A stretch of DNA of 64,000 nt from Paeniglutamicibacter kerguelensis. GTDB taxonomy: Bacteria; Actinomycetota; Actinomycetes; Actinomycetales; Micrococcaceae. A program made the translations under genes and the position numbers. The notes under the pieces were generated by a model. The model was not told where the DNA came from. It worked only from the letters and a program-made list of their open reading frames with translations, and searched no databases. The DNA is taken from positions 3,968,001 to 4,032,000 of the forward strand of contig NZ_JAGIOF010000001.1 in NCBI RefSeq assembly GCF_017876535.1. The letters run 5' to 3'. Below are positions 36,241 to 46,205 of the stretch, piece by piece. How positions within the stretch are numbered: position 1 is the stretch's first letter; each line of letters starts with the position of its first letter.

Positions 36241-36364
36241 GGGCCAATCCTAGCCGCGAGCCCCTCCCCGGCATGGAATGTTTCGTCGCAGGACCGCCAT
36301 GAACGGTGACCCCGAACAGGGTCTACGTTCATTGGCCCGCAGGTGTCGGCTTCGAGGCGAGGGC

Positions 36365-36775
36365 TCAGCCGGCCCGCACCCGCTCAAGCGCCGCCTTCAA
36401 CCGGGTGTCCGCATCGTCGGCGATCTCGCGAATGGCCGGGTTGCCGCTGATACCCGCCAGGACCAGCGCGTCGATGGCTTCTATCGTCGTCTCGGTCGCG
36501 CCCCGGGCCCTGCGGACCACCACGTTGAATGGCAGCAGCGCGCCAAGTTCGAGTTCGGTGAGCAGTCCCCGATTCGCCAGATGCGGGTTCCAGGTCCCCA
36601 GTATCAGGTAGTCGCCGATCCTGTCGGCCGATTCCCCGCTGATCTCGGCCGTCAGGTCGGCGCACACATCGATCTCGGTGAGCACACCGAGGCCTTGGCG
36701 TCCCAGGGCCTCCTTGGTGCGGACCACTGCCTCCTCCCACTCCAGTGGAACGGTGATGCTGTGCGTGTAGCCCAT
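36365..36775 (-). CDS. DUF302 family protein
   Basis: A 136-residue protein of the DUF302 fold, found as a lone soluble domain of unknown chemistry. SITVPLEWEEAVVRTKEALGRQGLGVLTEIDV is the first half (only the pattern is used), GTWNPHLANRGL is the family's ligand-pocket loop and LLPFNVVV the following strand. The ATG at 36775 has GAGAGGA upstream; the longer frame to 36919 is not needed. It stands alone between the thioesterase and the J-like protein gene. Confidence 0.85.
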   Translation of the reverse strand: MGYTHSITVPLEWEEAVVRTKEALGRQGLGVLTEIDVCADLTAEISGESADRIGDYLILGTWNPHLANRGLLTELELGALLPFNVVVRRARGATETTIEAIDALVLAGISGNPAIREIADDADTRLKAALERVRAG

Positions 36776-36934
36776 GGCCGTGGTCCTCTCGCTAATGCAG
36801 TGCGTTGCGCGTCGGCTTGCCGGTGTTGCGGCCCAGCCTAGCCGCGTTCCAGGGCGCTGTCTGCCCCCTCGGGGACGCACGCGCCTGCGGCCGTTTTCCC
36901 CGCGGATTGTGCGGACCAAGTGCAGGATCCAAGT

Positions 36935-37564
36935 TCACCTGTTGCGGTGATGCCAGTTGGGGATATGCGCCCGCGGCCACAGGCGGCCGATCAGGATGAA
37001 ACCCAGCCAACACATTGCATTGACCAGCAGCATGCCGGTCGACGGTGCCGAGGCCACCAGGATCATCGCCAGACCCATCGTCACGGCCGCCAGCCCAAGA
37101 AGAACCAGCAGGCGCGGCAGGTTGAATCCGGGTCCGACCGAATTCCCGGGGTCCGGGTCTCCTTCCCGCCAGGACGACCGCGTCGTGCCTAGCTGCGGCA
37201 CCGAGCCCGTCGATGCGGCGGCAGGGGGAAGCCCGACCGGCAGGGATGGACGGCTTCCCACGGGCGGCAACGGCAAAGGTGCGCGTCGCTGCCCGGGCAC
37301 CCGCGGTACATCGGGTTCGGGAATCCGTTGCGGGGCAGACCCGTGTTCGACCGCTGCGTAGGCCCCCGCGGGTGACGGGTGGGTCAGCAACCAGAAATCG
37401 TAGTCGAACCTACGATCCGGGTCTCCCACAACGTACCAAGCGTCCATGATCCGCTCGGTTAGCTCCGCATCGGCGCCATGGCGCAACAATGCCAGCCGTG
37501 CGGCGGACTCGATCTGGTTGGGGGACGCGGAACGCCCGACTCCCAGGCACTGGTAGTGATCCAC
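36935..37564 (-). CDS. J-domain-like membrane protein without HPD
   Basis: A 209-residue protein. Residues 1-57 resemble a J domain (HYQCLGVGRSASPNQIESAARLALLRHGAD, then IMDAWYVVGDPDRRFDYD), but the HPD tripeptide needed to stimulate Hsp70 reads HGAD. A Pro-rich linker (about 65-140) and two hydrophobic helices (LLVLLGLAAVTMGLAMILVA; GMLLVNAMCWLGFILIG) follow. So it is probably anchored in the membrane with a J-like head inside. A true chaperone role is unlikely; it may act as a protein-binding adaptor. Family not otherwise recognised. Confidence 0.6.
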   Translation of the reverse strand: MDHYQCLGVGRSASPNQIESAARLALLRHGADAELTERIMDAWYVVGDPDRRFDYDFWLLTHPSPAGAYAAVEHGSAPQRIPEPDVPRVPGQRRAPLPLPPVGSRPSLPVGLPPAAASTGSVPQLGTTRSSWREGDPDPGNSVGPGFNLPRLLVLLGLAAVTMGLAMILVASAPSTGMLLVNAMCWLGFILIGRLWPRAHIPNWHHRNR

Positions 37565-37751
37565 TAATTCTCCCCGGGGAAACTGCCATCAACTCTCCCA
37601 GAGTTGCCCAAAAGAGGGCCATGCGCAAGAGGAACAGGGAGGGAAATATTTCCCCGAAACGGTGCGGAACTGGCCGGGTCATCCCGTTTTGGGCGGCCGC
37701 ACCCGTCGTCGGTTGCCTGTCTCAAGGCCACCCCGAAAAACGGGCAAGGCC

Positions 37752-38948
37752 CTACCTGTCCACTGCGGGGAAAGCTAGCTGCCAGGCGTCGATCCCACCC
37801 TCGAGGTGCAGAACGCCGCCGTAGCCGGCCGCTGCCAGTGTTTCCAAGGCCTGGCCGGAACGTACGCCGGCCTTGCAGTGCAGGATCAGCGGAACGTCCC
37901 GCGGGATCCGCCCCAGCGACGACCCGTCCGTGATGCCACCCGCCGGGACCAGCACGGATCCGGGGATGCGGGCGATCTCGAATTCCACAGGTTCGCGCAC
38001 GTCGACCAAGACAAAGCCGTCCTCACCTGCCTCCCTTCGGGCCAGTCTGGCGGCCAGCTCGTCGACGCTGATCAGGGCGTCGTTCGCGGCAGCCTGGCCG
38101 GCCGTTTCCGCGAGCCCGCAAAAGGTTTCGTAGTCGACAAGTTCGGTGATGGGCTCCGATTCCGGGTCCTTGGCAATGCGCAGCTCACGCCAGCGCGAGG
38201 AAAGCGCGTCAAAAACCAGCAATCTGCCCAGCAGCGTTTCGCCGACACCGGTGATGAGCTTGACGGCCTCGGTGACCATCATGGCCCCGATGGATGCGCA
38301 CAGCATCCCGAAGACGCCGCCCTCGGCGCAGGATGGAACCGAGCCCGCGGCCGGCGGATCCGGATACAGGTCCCGGTAGTTGGGTCCGACCCTGTCCCAG
38401 AAAACGCTCACCTGGCCGTCAAAGCGCAGGATGGAACCCCAGACATACGGTTTGCCCAGCAGCGCTGCCGCGTCATTGACCAAGTACCTGGTGGCAAAGT
38501 TGTCCGCCCCGTCCAGGATGATGTCGTAGTCCGCAAAAATTTCAAGCACGTTTGAGGAGTCCAGCCGCACGTGATGCAACCGGACGGCGACCCCCGGGTT
38601 GATTTCCGCGATGGAATCCCGGGCCGACTCCAATTTGCTGCGTCCGATGTCGCTAATTCCGTGGATGACCTGGCGTTGCAGGTTGCTCAGTTCCACGGAG
38701 TCGTCGTCAACGATCCCGAGGGTTCCCACGCCCGCCGCCGCGAGGTAGAGCAGCGCCGGGGACCCCAGCCCGCCCGCCCCGATGACCAGTACCCTGGCAT
38801 TGCGCAGCCGCCGTTGTCCTAGGAGGCCGATCTGTGGAATCAGCGCGTGCCGGGAGTATCTTTCGAGGTCCTCCGATGAAAGGGGCGGCCCGGGCTCCAC
38901 CAGTGGAGCCAGTTCAATAATTTCGTTATGGGCAGAACGGTTAGTCAT
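37752..38948 (-). CDS. ThiF/MoeB-type adenylyltransferase fused to rhodanese (MoeZ-like)
   Basis: A 398-residue enzyme. Residues about 20-280 form the E1-like domain (RYSRHALIPQIGLLGQRRL, GAGGLGSPALLYLAAAGVG, LQRQVIHG, VPSCAEGGVFGMLC), lacking the CxxC zinc pairs. Residues about 290-398 form a rhodanese domain with active Cys in LHCKAGVRSG. It adenylates the Gly-Gly tail of a sulfur carrier protein and passes on sulfur. Its nearest carrier is ThiS downstream of thiO, so it likely serves thiamine synthesis, perhaps also molybdopterin. An ATG at 38948 starts it, 172 AT-rich bases after thiG. Confidence 0.93.
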   Translation of the reverse strand: MTNRSAHNEIIELAPLVEPGPPLSSEDLERYSRHALIPQIGLLGQRRLRNARVLVIGAGGLGSPALLYLAAAGVGTLGIVDDDSVELSNLQRQVIHGISDIGRSKLESARDSIAEINPGVAVRLHHVRLDSSNVLEIFADYDIILDGADNFATRYLVNDAAALLGKPYVWGSILRFDGQVSVFWDRVGPNYRDLYPDPPAAGSVPSCAEGGVFGMLCASIGAMMVTEAVKLITGVGETLLGRLLVFDALSSRWRELRIAKDPESEPITELVDYETFCGLAETAGQAAANDALISVDELAARLARREAGEDGFVLVDVREPVEFEIARIPGSVLVPAGGITDGSSLGRIPRDVPLILHCKAGVRSGQALETLAAAGYGGVLHLEGGIDAWQLAFPAVDR

Positions 38949-39120
38949 TGATTCTCGATTCCATTGGTTTTTTTGCGGACCGACATCATGGTTGTTCACT
39001 GTTAATAACTCGTTATATTTTCCGCTCACAAACGATAATTTTCTGTACACTCTTGGTTACAAAAGAACATTGATGATCGTCGCAAATTGGATTATCGCGT
39101 CGATCGACTTCCCGGAAAAC

Positions 39121-40008
<888 letters not shown>

Positions 40009-40248
40009 TCAGCCGCCCTGCACGGCGGTGACGATCTCCACGGAATCATTGCCAGTCAGCCCGGTGGAGCCCCACTGGCTGCGCGGAACAATGTCCGAGT
40101 TGAGTGCGACGGCCACGCCCAGCCTGCCGCCGTCGGCGGGGTGTCCGGTGGGCAGCAGGGTGCGCCCGGTGACCGCGGCGACCAGATCGGCCACGGTGTT
40201 CGCGCCGGCCAGGGGTCGGGTGGCGCCGTTGAGTTGGATGGTGCTCAT
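40009..40248 (-). CDS. thiS: Sulfur carrier protein ThiS
   Basis: A 79-residue ubiquitin-like protein ending in Gly-Gly, the site of thiocarboxylation. It starts MSTIQLNGATRPL and has the family loop VALNSDIVPRSQW and the end DSVEIVTAVQGG. It is slightly longer than usual (about 66) through an insertion rich in Gly/Pro (residues 30-43). Its ATG overlaps the thiO stop by 4 bases. Confidence 0.95.
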   Translation of the reverse strand: MSTIQLNGATRPLAGANTVADLVAAVTGRTLLPTGHPADGGRLGVAVALNSDIVPRSQWGSTGLTGNDSVEIVTAVQGG

Positions 40249-41477
40249 GAAATCTCCTGTGGGTGAAGGGCGGGTGAGAAGCGGTCGGGGCGGAAGTGTG
40301 CCCAGGCAGGGTTGCTCCGGCCGTCCAATAGTTCGGTGGTGATGTGGGCGGCAATGGGGGCAAGCAGCACACCGTGCCGGAAGAACCCGGTGGCGATGAC
40401 CAGCCCGGGCACCTCGGTCCCCGCCGCACCGGCCACGCGGCCCAGAAGCGGCGCGTTGTCAGGCGTGCCGGGCCGCGCCCGGGCCGTGGTCTCCAGGAGT
40501 TCAAGCTCGGCCACGGCGGGCAGGAGCACTTGGGCATCCCGCAGGAGCTGGTGCACTCCCCCGGCGCTGACGCCTGGGGCTCCGTCCTCCCGCGAGGTGG
40601 CCCCGATGACCACGGTGCCGTCGTTGCGCGGGACCACGTACACCGGAAGCCCCCGGACCAGGCCCCGCAGCGTGGCCGTGGTCAAAGGCCGCAGGCTTTC
40701 CGGCACGCGCAGCCGCAGGATGTCCCCATACACGGGCCGCAATGGAAGGGCCAGGCCCTCTGGAAGACCCGCCACGTCTGCGGCGCCGAGCCCGTTGGCG
40801 AGCACAGTTTCCCCCGCGCGGACCTCGCGTCCGTCCTCCAGCAGCACGCCGGCCACGCGGGAACGGGTGTCATCGGGATCCTCGTGCAGCAGGGCGACGG
40901 CGCTGGCGTGAACGAGGGTCCGCCCCGGGTGCGGTTCTCCCCTGGCGGCGGCGACCTCGGCAAGCCGCGCAGCGATTGCGGCGGCCACGGCGCGCGGATC
41001 GACTTGGTGGTCCCGGGGAACCAGGTAGGCAGCTGCAAGGTGCGGGGCCAGCATCGGTTCGCGCGCACGGGCTTCCCTGATGCCCAGCCGGGTGGTTTCC
41101 AGCCCGTGCCGTTGCTGGGCCTCGCACAGGTCGGCAAGCGCCTGCCGGTCCGCGGCGTCGGCGCCCAGCACCAGCGTCGGCGTGCTGCGCAACCCGGTTT
41201 CGGCGTGGGAACCGCCGGAGAGCGACGCGGCAAAGCCGGGCCAGCGTTCCGCGGAGGCCAGCGTCAGCTCCAGCAGGTCTTCTTCCTGGTAGTGCAGCTC
41301 GCTGACCGGCGCCAGCATGCCGGCGGCGGCAAAGGTGGCGCCGCTGCCCGGTGCGGGGTCGATGACCACCACCCGGCGACCGGTGCGCTGGGCTTCCCAG
41401 GCGATGCCGAGGCCCACGATTCCGCCGCCGATAACGGCCACGTCGGTGGTGATGGGGTCGGGCATGGTGCACGACAT
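40245..41477 (-). CDS. thiO: Glycine oxidase
   Basis: A 410-residue flavoprotein that oxidises glycine to iminoglycine for thiazole formation. FAD-binding AVIGGGIVGLGIAWEA is at residues 14-29, AAGMLAPVSE follows, and the end has TGFFRHGVLLAP, the signature of the family. Start ATG at 41477 with GGAAGGAG five bases upstream. It is the first gene behind the TPP riboswitch. Confidence 0.95.
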   Translation of the reverse strand: MSCTMPDPITTDVAVIGGGIVGLGIAWEAQRTGRRVVVIDPAPGSGATFAAAGMLAPVSELHYQEEDLLELTLASAERWPGFAASLSGGSHAETGLRSTPTLVLGADAADRQALADLCEAQQRHGLETTRLGIREARAREPMLAPHLAAAYLVPRDHQVDPRAVAAAIAARLAEVAAARGEPHPGRTLVHASAVALLHEDPDDTRSRVAGVLLEDGREVRAGETVLANGLGAADVAGLPEGLALPLRPVYGDILRLRVPESLRPLTTATLRGLVRGLPVYVVPRNDGTVVIGATSREDGAPGVSAGGVHQLLRDAQVLLPAVAELELLETTARARPGTPDNAPLLGRVAGAAGTEVPGLVIATGFFRHGVLLAPIAAHITTELLDGRSNPAWAHFRPDRFSPALHPQEIS

Positions 41478-41482
41478 TGAGG

Positions 41483-41606
41483 CTCCTTCCCTACGCCGGC
41501 ATGACCCGGATCAGGTTCCACACCCTCCCGTATCGGGAAGGCGTCTGTCGGTCGGCGCTTACGGCGCCCTCTCAGCCAGCATCACTGGCTCCCGCGGTAC
41601 GAAACC
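41483..41606 (-). ncRNA. TPP riboswitch (THI element)
   Basis: On the minus strand the conserved blocks appear in order: CGGGAGCC (41592-41585), GGCTGAGAGGG, then an enlarged P3 arm, GAACCTGATCCGGGTCATGCC and GGCGTAGGGAAGG. The last block runs into the thiO Shine-Dalgarno GGAAGGAG (41490-41483). TPP binding would hide that site, lowering thiO-thiS-thiG expression when thiamine is sufficient. Confidence 0.95.
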
Positions 41607-41703
41607 CAGTGTAAGGGATATGAGCCAGCTCACCGTCGCCCATGACGTCACACCGCTTCGACCCGCCGGGGAACCCGCCGCGCTGCGGCCCGCATGTCCC
41701 CGG

Positions 41704-42897
41704 TCAGTTGCCCGTGGTTGCGGAGGTGGCCAGGAGGTGCTCGTTGATCGCGCCGAACATCGCTTCCGCCGCCGGACCCTCGAACGGGTCCACGGGAAGC
41801 GCGGTCGAGGAGAGCTTCACCCCGACCACGCCGCTTGCGCGGTTGATGTAGATCGTCTGCCCGTGGATGCCCAGGCAGAAGGCCGCGTCCCGGTCCCCCG
41901 AGGGGAACCAGAACTGGCTCCGGTACATGCCCCCGGGCATGTCTTCCGCATGGTCCCCCGCGGCGAATGCCTCCGCCGAGTCCGTTCCTCCGGCAAAGAT
42001 GTCATCCACCCAGGCGCTGTCCAACACCCGTTGCCCGGTCAGCGACACCCCGCCGTTCCGGATCATCGCCCCGAACCGGACCAGGTCGCCCAGCGTGGCG
42101 CAGATGCCGGCGTCGAACACGCCGGTGCCCTGCGCGTCCTGGACGAGGTAGGCGTCGTTGCAGGCGCCGATCCTTGACCAAAGCAGCTCCGTGGCCAGCT
42201 CCGCGAACGGCTTGCCGCCGGCTTCCTCGCAGAGCGAGCCGAGCACGTCGGTCTCGCAGCTACGGTAGGCGAAGCTGCCGCCGTGTTCCCGCTCGCTTTC
42301 CAGGCTCCGCAGGAATTCCTTGAGCGTCGCGGGGCCTCCCGGAACCGGCGGCGCCCAACCGATCGCCTGGTCGAGTTGCCGGACCTCCGATGCCGGGTCG
42401 AGGTACTCCTCTGAGAACCTGATGCCGCTGCGCATGTCCAGCAGGTGCCGCACGGTGGCGCCCTCGTACCCGGTGCCGCGCAGCTCGGGGATGTAGTGCT
42501 CGATCCCCCTGGCCAGGTCGATGGCGCCGGAGCCGGCCAGCGAACCGACGATGCAGGACACCAGGGACTTGCTCACCGACATCAGCAGGTGGCGGGTGTC
42601 GGCGGCCATCTCCCCGAAGTACTCCTCGGTGACCAGCCGGTCCCCGTGCAGCACCGCCCACGCGTCGGTGCCGGTCAGCGCCAGGATCTCGGCGACGCTT
42701 AGGCTGACGCCGCCGGGCAGCGGCACCTCAAGGGCCCGCAGCTCTTGCGGATGCCGGGCGAGTTCCGCCGCCGGGCCGGCGGCGGCGATGGTTGCGCTCG
42801 GGAAGAGCCGGTCCATGTGCTGGAACGACCAGCGCAGCTGTTCGGGTTCCTGCCATTGTGCGGCGGTGGGGCGGTGCTGGTCGGTGGCCTCGGTCAT
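41704..42897 (-). CDS. Serine hydrolase of the beta-lactamase (class C) family
   Basis: A 397-residue hydrolase without a signal peptide. The catalytic SxxK motif is SVSKSLVSCIVG (about 128-140), followed by HLLDMRSGIRF; the Tyr motif appears as YRSCETDVLG, and IHGQTIYI near the end holds the third motif. Related enzymes open esters, amides or lactams. It lies in one row behind the amidohydrolase and MFS genes, under the same TetR-type operator candidate. The ATG at 42897 has GAGAGAA upstream; the frame above it is a shadow of the amidohydrolase gene. Confidence 0.9.
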   Translation of the reverse strand: MTEATDQHRPTAAQWQEPEQLRWSFQHMDRLFPSATIAAAGPAAELARHPQELRALEVPLPGGVSLSVAEILALTGTDAWAVLHGDRLVTEEYFGEMAADTRHLLMSVSKSLVSCIVGSLAGSGAIDLARGIEHYIPELRGTGYEGATVRHLLDMRSGIRFSEEYLDPASEVRQLDQAIGWAPPVPGGPATLKEFLRSLESEREHGGSFAYRSCETDVLGSLCEEAGGKPFAELATELLWSRIGACNDAYLVQDAQGTGVFDAGICATLGDLVRFGAMIRNGGVSLTGQRVLDSAWVDDIFAGGTDSAEAFAAGDHAEDMPGGMYRSQFWFPSGDRDAAFCLGIHGQTIYINRASGVVGVKLSSTALPVDPFEGPAAEAMFGAINEHLLATSATTGN

Positions 42898-42952
42898 GGG
42901 TTTCTCTCTGCTCGGGGGCTGGTTCAAATTCGGGGTCGCGCGGCGCGGCGCG

Positions 42953-44605
42953 CTAGCCGGCCAGACCGGATGCGGAGAGTTCCGCGTCGTAGGCGTCCTG
43001 CCCTGCCACCACGGTGCGCAGCACGCGGGCGGTGAGCAGCACGTCGTTGCCCTCGATGAAGGGGTCCGCGTCGATGACCGCGAAGTCCGCGGAGTATCCC
43101 GCGGCCAACCGCCCGTGGGTGGCGCCGTCGCCCACGGATTGGGCGGAATCGCGGGTGGCATGGATGATCGCGTTGGCCAGCGGCAGTGCCAGGTCCGGCT
43201 CGACGGCGCCGCGGGAGGGATCCAGCGCCGAACGCCGGGTCGTGGCGACGTACAGGTTGGGCAACGCCGCGTGGGGTGCCGTCGGCGCGTCGGAGGAGAA
43301 GGCCAGCAGCGCGCCGGCGGCCTCGTACTCCGGCCAGGCGAAGCCGCGCTCGGTGCGCTCGTCCCCGAGCATCGCATCCCAGTTCTCGCGCACCGCCGAG
43401 TCGGTGTGCACCGGCTGCATGGACGCGGTGACCCCGAGCTGCGCCATGCGTTCGGCGGTGCCGGGCGCGGCGTATTCCAGGTGCTCGATGCGGTGGCTGC
43501 GTTCCCGCGGCCCGTTGAGGTTGATGGCGTGTTCGATCGCGTCCAAGGCAATGGTGCTTGCCGCGTCGCCGATGGCGTGCACGGCGACCTGCAGCCCCGC
43601 GGCATCCGCCGCGGCGAGGACCGGCTTGAGCTGGTCCAGCGGCCAGATCGGTCCCTCGTTGCCGCCGTCGAAGTATGGTTCGTGCATGGCTGCGGTGCAG
43701 GCGTCGATCACCCCGTCGGACACGAACTTCACGCCGACCACCCGGAAGCTCGGGCCGAAGTCGCGGGCCGCCAGCTCGGCCGCGCGCCGCACCTGGGCGG
43801 TGTTTGCCGCCTCGTCCCCGGTGTTGGAGATGAACCAGTGCGCCGCCAGGCGCATGGGCAGCCGGCCACCGTGGCGTTGCAGCGCGCGCTCGAGCGTGGC
43901 CAGGCCGATCTCGTCGAAGGCCATGTCCACCGCGCCGGTGACCCCGGCGGCAAGGTACGCCTCGAAGACCCGGTCAAGGCCCGCATCGCGCTCGGCGTCG
44001 GTGGTCACCGAGGCAAGGTGCGGCCAAACGATCTGCTGGGCTGCGGTTTCCAGCAGCAGGCCCGTGGCGTCCCCGTTTTCGTCGCGCACGATCCGCCCGC
44101 CGATCGGGTCCGGCGTCTCGCGGGTGATGCCCAGCTCGGCCAGCGCCGCGCCGTTGACCCAGCAGGAGTGGTAGTCGTTGTTGTCCAGGTAGACGGGCAC
44201 ATCGGGGACCGCCGCGTCGAGCATGGCGGCCGTCGGCCGGCCGTCGGGAACCGAGTCGAAGAGCCAACCGCGGCCGAGCACGCGTGCGGCCCCGGGGGCC
44301 GCCGCCCGGGCTGCGGCGAGCCGGGCCTGGATTTCCCCCACGGTGCGGGCCGAGGTGAGCTCGACCTTGGCCAGGGCCTCGCCGGTCATCAGCAGGTGGG
44401 TGTGCGAGTCGATGAAGCCGGGAACCACCAGGCGGCCGTCAAGGTCGACCCGCTCGGCGCCGGGGCCGGCGAGGGCCCGGGCCTTGGCGGAGGTTCCGGC
44501 AAAGGTGATCTTCCCGTTTTCGACGACCAGTGCCTCGGTCCAGGACGCGTCCGGGTCGGTGTCGGCGGTGAAGATGCGGGCGTTTGTGTACAGCGTGGTG
44601 GTCAC
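42953..44605 (-). CDS. YtcJ-type amidohydrolase
   Basis: A 550-residue amidohydrolase-3 family metalloenzyme. The first metal motif is GFIDSHTHLLMTG (about 63-75), the core has the DNNDYHSCWVN family block, and HAIGDAAS and HRIEHLEYA give further metal ligands. YtcJ-type enzymes hydrolyse amides such as N-substituted formamides. It is the middle gene of MFS-amidohydrolase-serine hydrolase, spaced 73 and 55 bases from its neighbours, and so may degrade a compound brought in or expelled by the transporter. Confidence 0.9.
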   Translation of the reverse strand: MTTTLYTNARIFTADTDPDASWTEALVVENGKITFAGTSAKARALAGPGAERVDLDGRLVVPGFIDSHTHLLMTGEALAKVELTSARTVGEIQARLAAARAAAPGAARVLGRGWLFDSVPDGRPTAAMLDAAVPDVPVYLDNNDYHSCWVNGAALAELGITRETPDPIGGRIVRDENGDATGLLLETAAQQIVWPHLASVTTDAERDAGLDRVFEAYLAAGVTGAVDMAFDEIGLATLERALQRHGGRLPMRLAAHWFISNTGDEAANTAQVRRAAELAARDFGPSFRVVGVKFVSDGVIDACTAAMHEPYFDGGNEGPIWPLDQLKPVLAAADAAGLQVAVHAIGDAASTIALDAIEHAINLNGPRERSHRIEHLEYAAPGTAERMAQLGVTASMQPVHTDSAVRENWDAMLGDERTERGFAWPEYEAAGALLAFSSDAPTAPHAALPNLYVATTRRSALDPSRGAVEPDLALPLANAIIHATRDSAQSVGDGATHGRLAAGYSADFAVIDADPFIEGNDVLLTARVLRTVVAGQDAYDAELSASGLAG

Positions 44606-44678
44606 GGCGGAAACTCCTGGGTGGTGGGATTGTCTGTGGATGGACGGGTTGGTTGACGGCTGGATCGGGGCGAAGGTC

Positions 44679-45947
44679 CTACGGGGCGAGGGTCCCCGTT
44701 GCGAACGACGTCGCCTCTTCGGCCTGACCCTCGGCCGGCGTCACCCGGTTCAGCCGCGTAGAGAGCAGCGCGATGGCGACGGTCGGGACGGCCAGCACCA
44801 TGCTGGCAATGCCCAGGAAGACGGTGAAGCCCTGGTTACCGAGCGCGGCCAACAGCCCTGCGCCGATCACCGGGGTCAGGCTGGAGCCGACCAGGTAGAC
44901 GGCCAGCAGCGGGCCGGACCAGCGCCCGTCGGCCGAGAGCGCCGCGGCCACCGCCACGAAGTACATGAACGCGATGGCGTAGACGGTGTTCCAGGCGATG
45001 AACAGGACGATGAACGCGGTGGGGTCGGTGGCGAATCCGGTGGTGATCTTCAGGGCGCTGCCCAGCAGCATCAGGACGGCCAGCGGGACGGCGCGTCCCA
45101 GCTTTCCGCCGACGATCATCAGCAGCACCGAACCGATCAGCCCGCCGGCCGTGGCTCCGCTGAGCGCCAGGCCCAGGCCCTCAGGGGTCACCCCGGCCTG
45201 GGATTCGCCGAGCACCCCACCCATAGCCCAGAGCGAATCCTCCGTCACCGCCCAGAGCGCGAAGACCACCAGCAGGGTGAAGCCGGCGACAGTCACCAGC
45301 CTGTCCCCGGACCGCGCGGCCGTGCGGCCGGCGTGCAGCGGCACGGCCTCGGCCATTGCGGTCGCGGCCTGCGGGGCCTCGGCCGGCACCTGCGGCAGCC
45401 AGGCGCTGAGCACCAGGCCGATCAGGCTGAACAGCGCCAGTGCGCCGAAGACGTTGATCGGGGCGAGCCCCAGCACCGGCAGCACGGCAAGCACCACGGT
45501 GATCACCGCGCGGTTGGCCAGCCCGTTGAACCCGGCAACGCGGTCCGGGTTGATGAACGCGGCGAATGCGGCGCCGGAGGCAGCAACCGCACCGCCCGCC
45601 CCCGCGCCACCGATCAGCAGGCCGGCGATGATCACAGCCGGGCTGGGGACCAGCGCGGCGGCACCGAAGGCCAGCAGGCCCAGAAGCAGCCCGCCGCGGG
45701 CCACGGAAAGCCGGGAGCGCCCGACGCACAGCGGCGCGACGGACAGGCCGACGATCGCGGTGGCCAGCAGCACCCCGGTGACGATCCACCCGGCGGTGAT
45801 GAAGTCGACCCCGATGGACACCTCCAGCGCGGTGATCATGTACGGCGACAGGTTGACACCGAGGTAGCCGGCGATGGCGATGGCAAAGGTGGCCGAGGCG
45901 CTGGGCAGCCGCAGGGGGATGCGGCCTGCGTTGGGAGCGTGGGACAT
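44679..45947 (-). CDS. MFS transporter
   Basis: A 422-residue protein with about 12 helices of the major facilitator superfamily, with a conserved helix 5 (GGAGAGGAVAASGAAFAAFI) and a long central loop (residues about 190-220). I chose the ATG at 45947 with GGAGAG upstream; the frame is open to 46025, which would cover the operator. It is first in the operon with the amidohydrolase and hydrolase genes and divergent from the TetR gene. Direction of transport unknown. Confidence 0.9.
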   Translation of the reverse strand: MSHAPNAGRIPLRLPSASATFAIAIAGYLGVNLSPYMITALEVSIGVDFITAGWIVTGVLLATAIVGLSVAPLCVGRSRLSVARGGLLLGLLAFGAAALVPSPAVIIAGLLIGGAGAGGAVAASGAAFAAFINPDRVAGFNGLANRAVITVVLAVLPVLGLAPINVFGALALFSLIGLVLSAWLPQVPAEAPQAATAMAEAVPLHAGRTAARSGDRLVTVAGFTLLVVFALWAVTEDSLWAMGGVLGESQAGVTPEGLGLALSGATAGGLIGSVLLMIVGGKLGRAVPLAVLMLLGSALKITTGFATDPTAFIVLFIAWNTVYAIAFMYFVAVAAALSADGRWSGPLLAVYLVGSSLTPVIGAGLLAALGNQGFTVFLGIASMVLAVPTVAIALLSTRLNRVTPAEGQAEEATSFATGTLAP

Positions 45948-46027
45948 GGCGGGGTCTCTCCAGGATTCTGACACTGATGACGTGGAAACGGCGAGCGGGG
46001 AATGCGCCGAGGGGGCTGCACTCACGT

Positions 46028-46046
46028 AAACTAACGGTGTTAGTTT
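46028..46046. promoter_or_regulatory. Perfect palindrome, likely TetR operator
   Basis: AAACTAAC (46028-46035) and GTTAGTTT (46039-46046) are exact inverted repeats with a 3-base spacer, 81 bases before the MFS ATG and 160 before the tetR ATG. The surrounding bases are AT-rich, as in a divergent promoter. TetR proteins bind such 15-19 base palindromes. Confidence 0.7.
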
Positions 46047-46205
46047 TAACGATTATGACTGCCGTCACACCATTTGGGAAGACCCCCGCTGGAATTCGCC
46101 GGCCGCCCTGCCCGGCACTGCCCCCGCGGTGTCCTAGGCTGGGTAAGCCGGCGGGACACCACCCGCCCACGACCGACTTGCCCCCGACCTCAGGATTCAG
46201 CCCCC

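Noticed and set aside
42898..43605. Upstream extension of the serine hydrolase frame
   Set aside because: It lies inside the amidohydrolase gene in a different frame and reads as low-complexity Pro/Arg.
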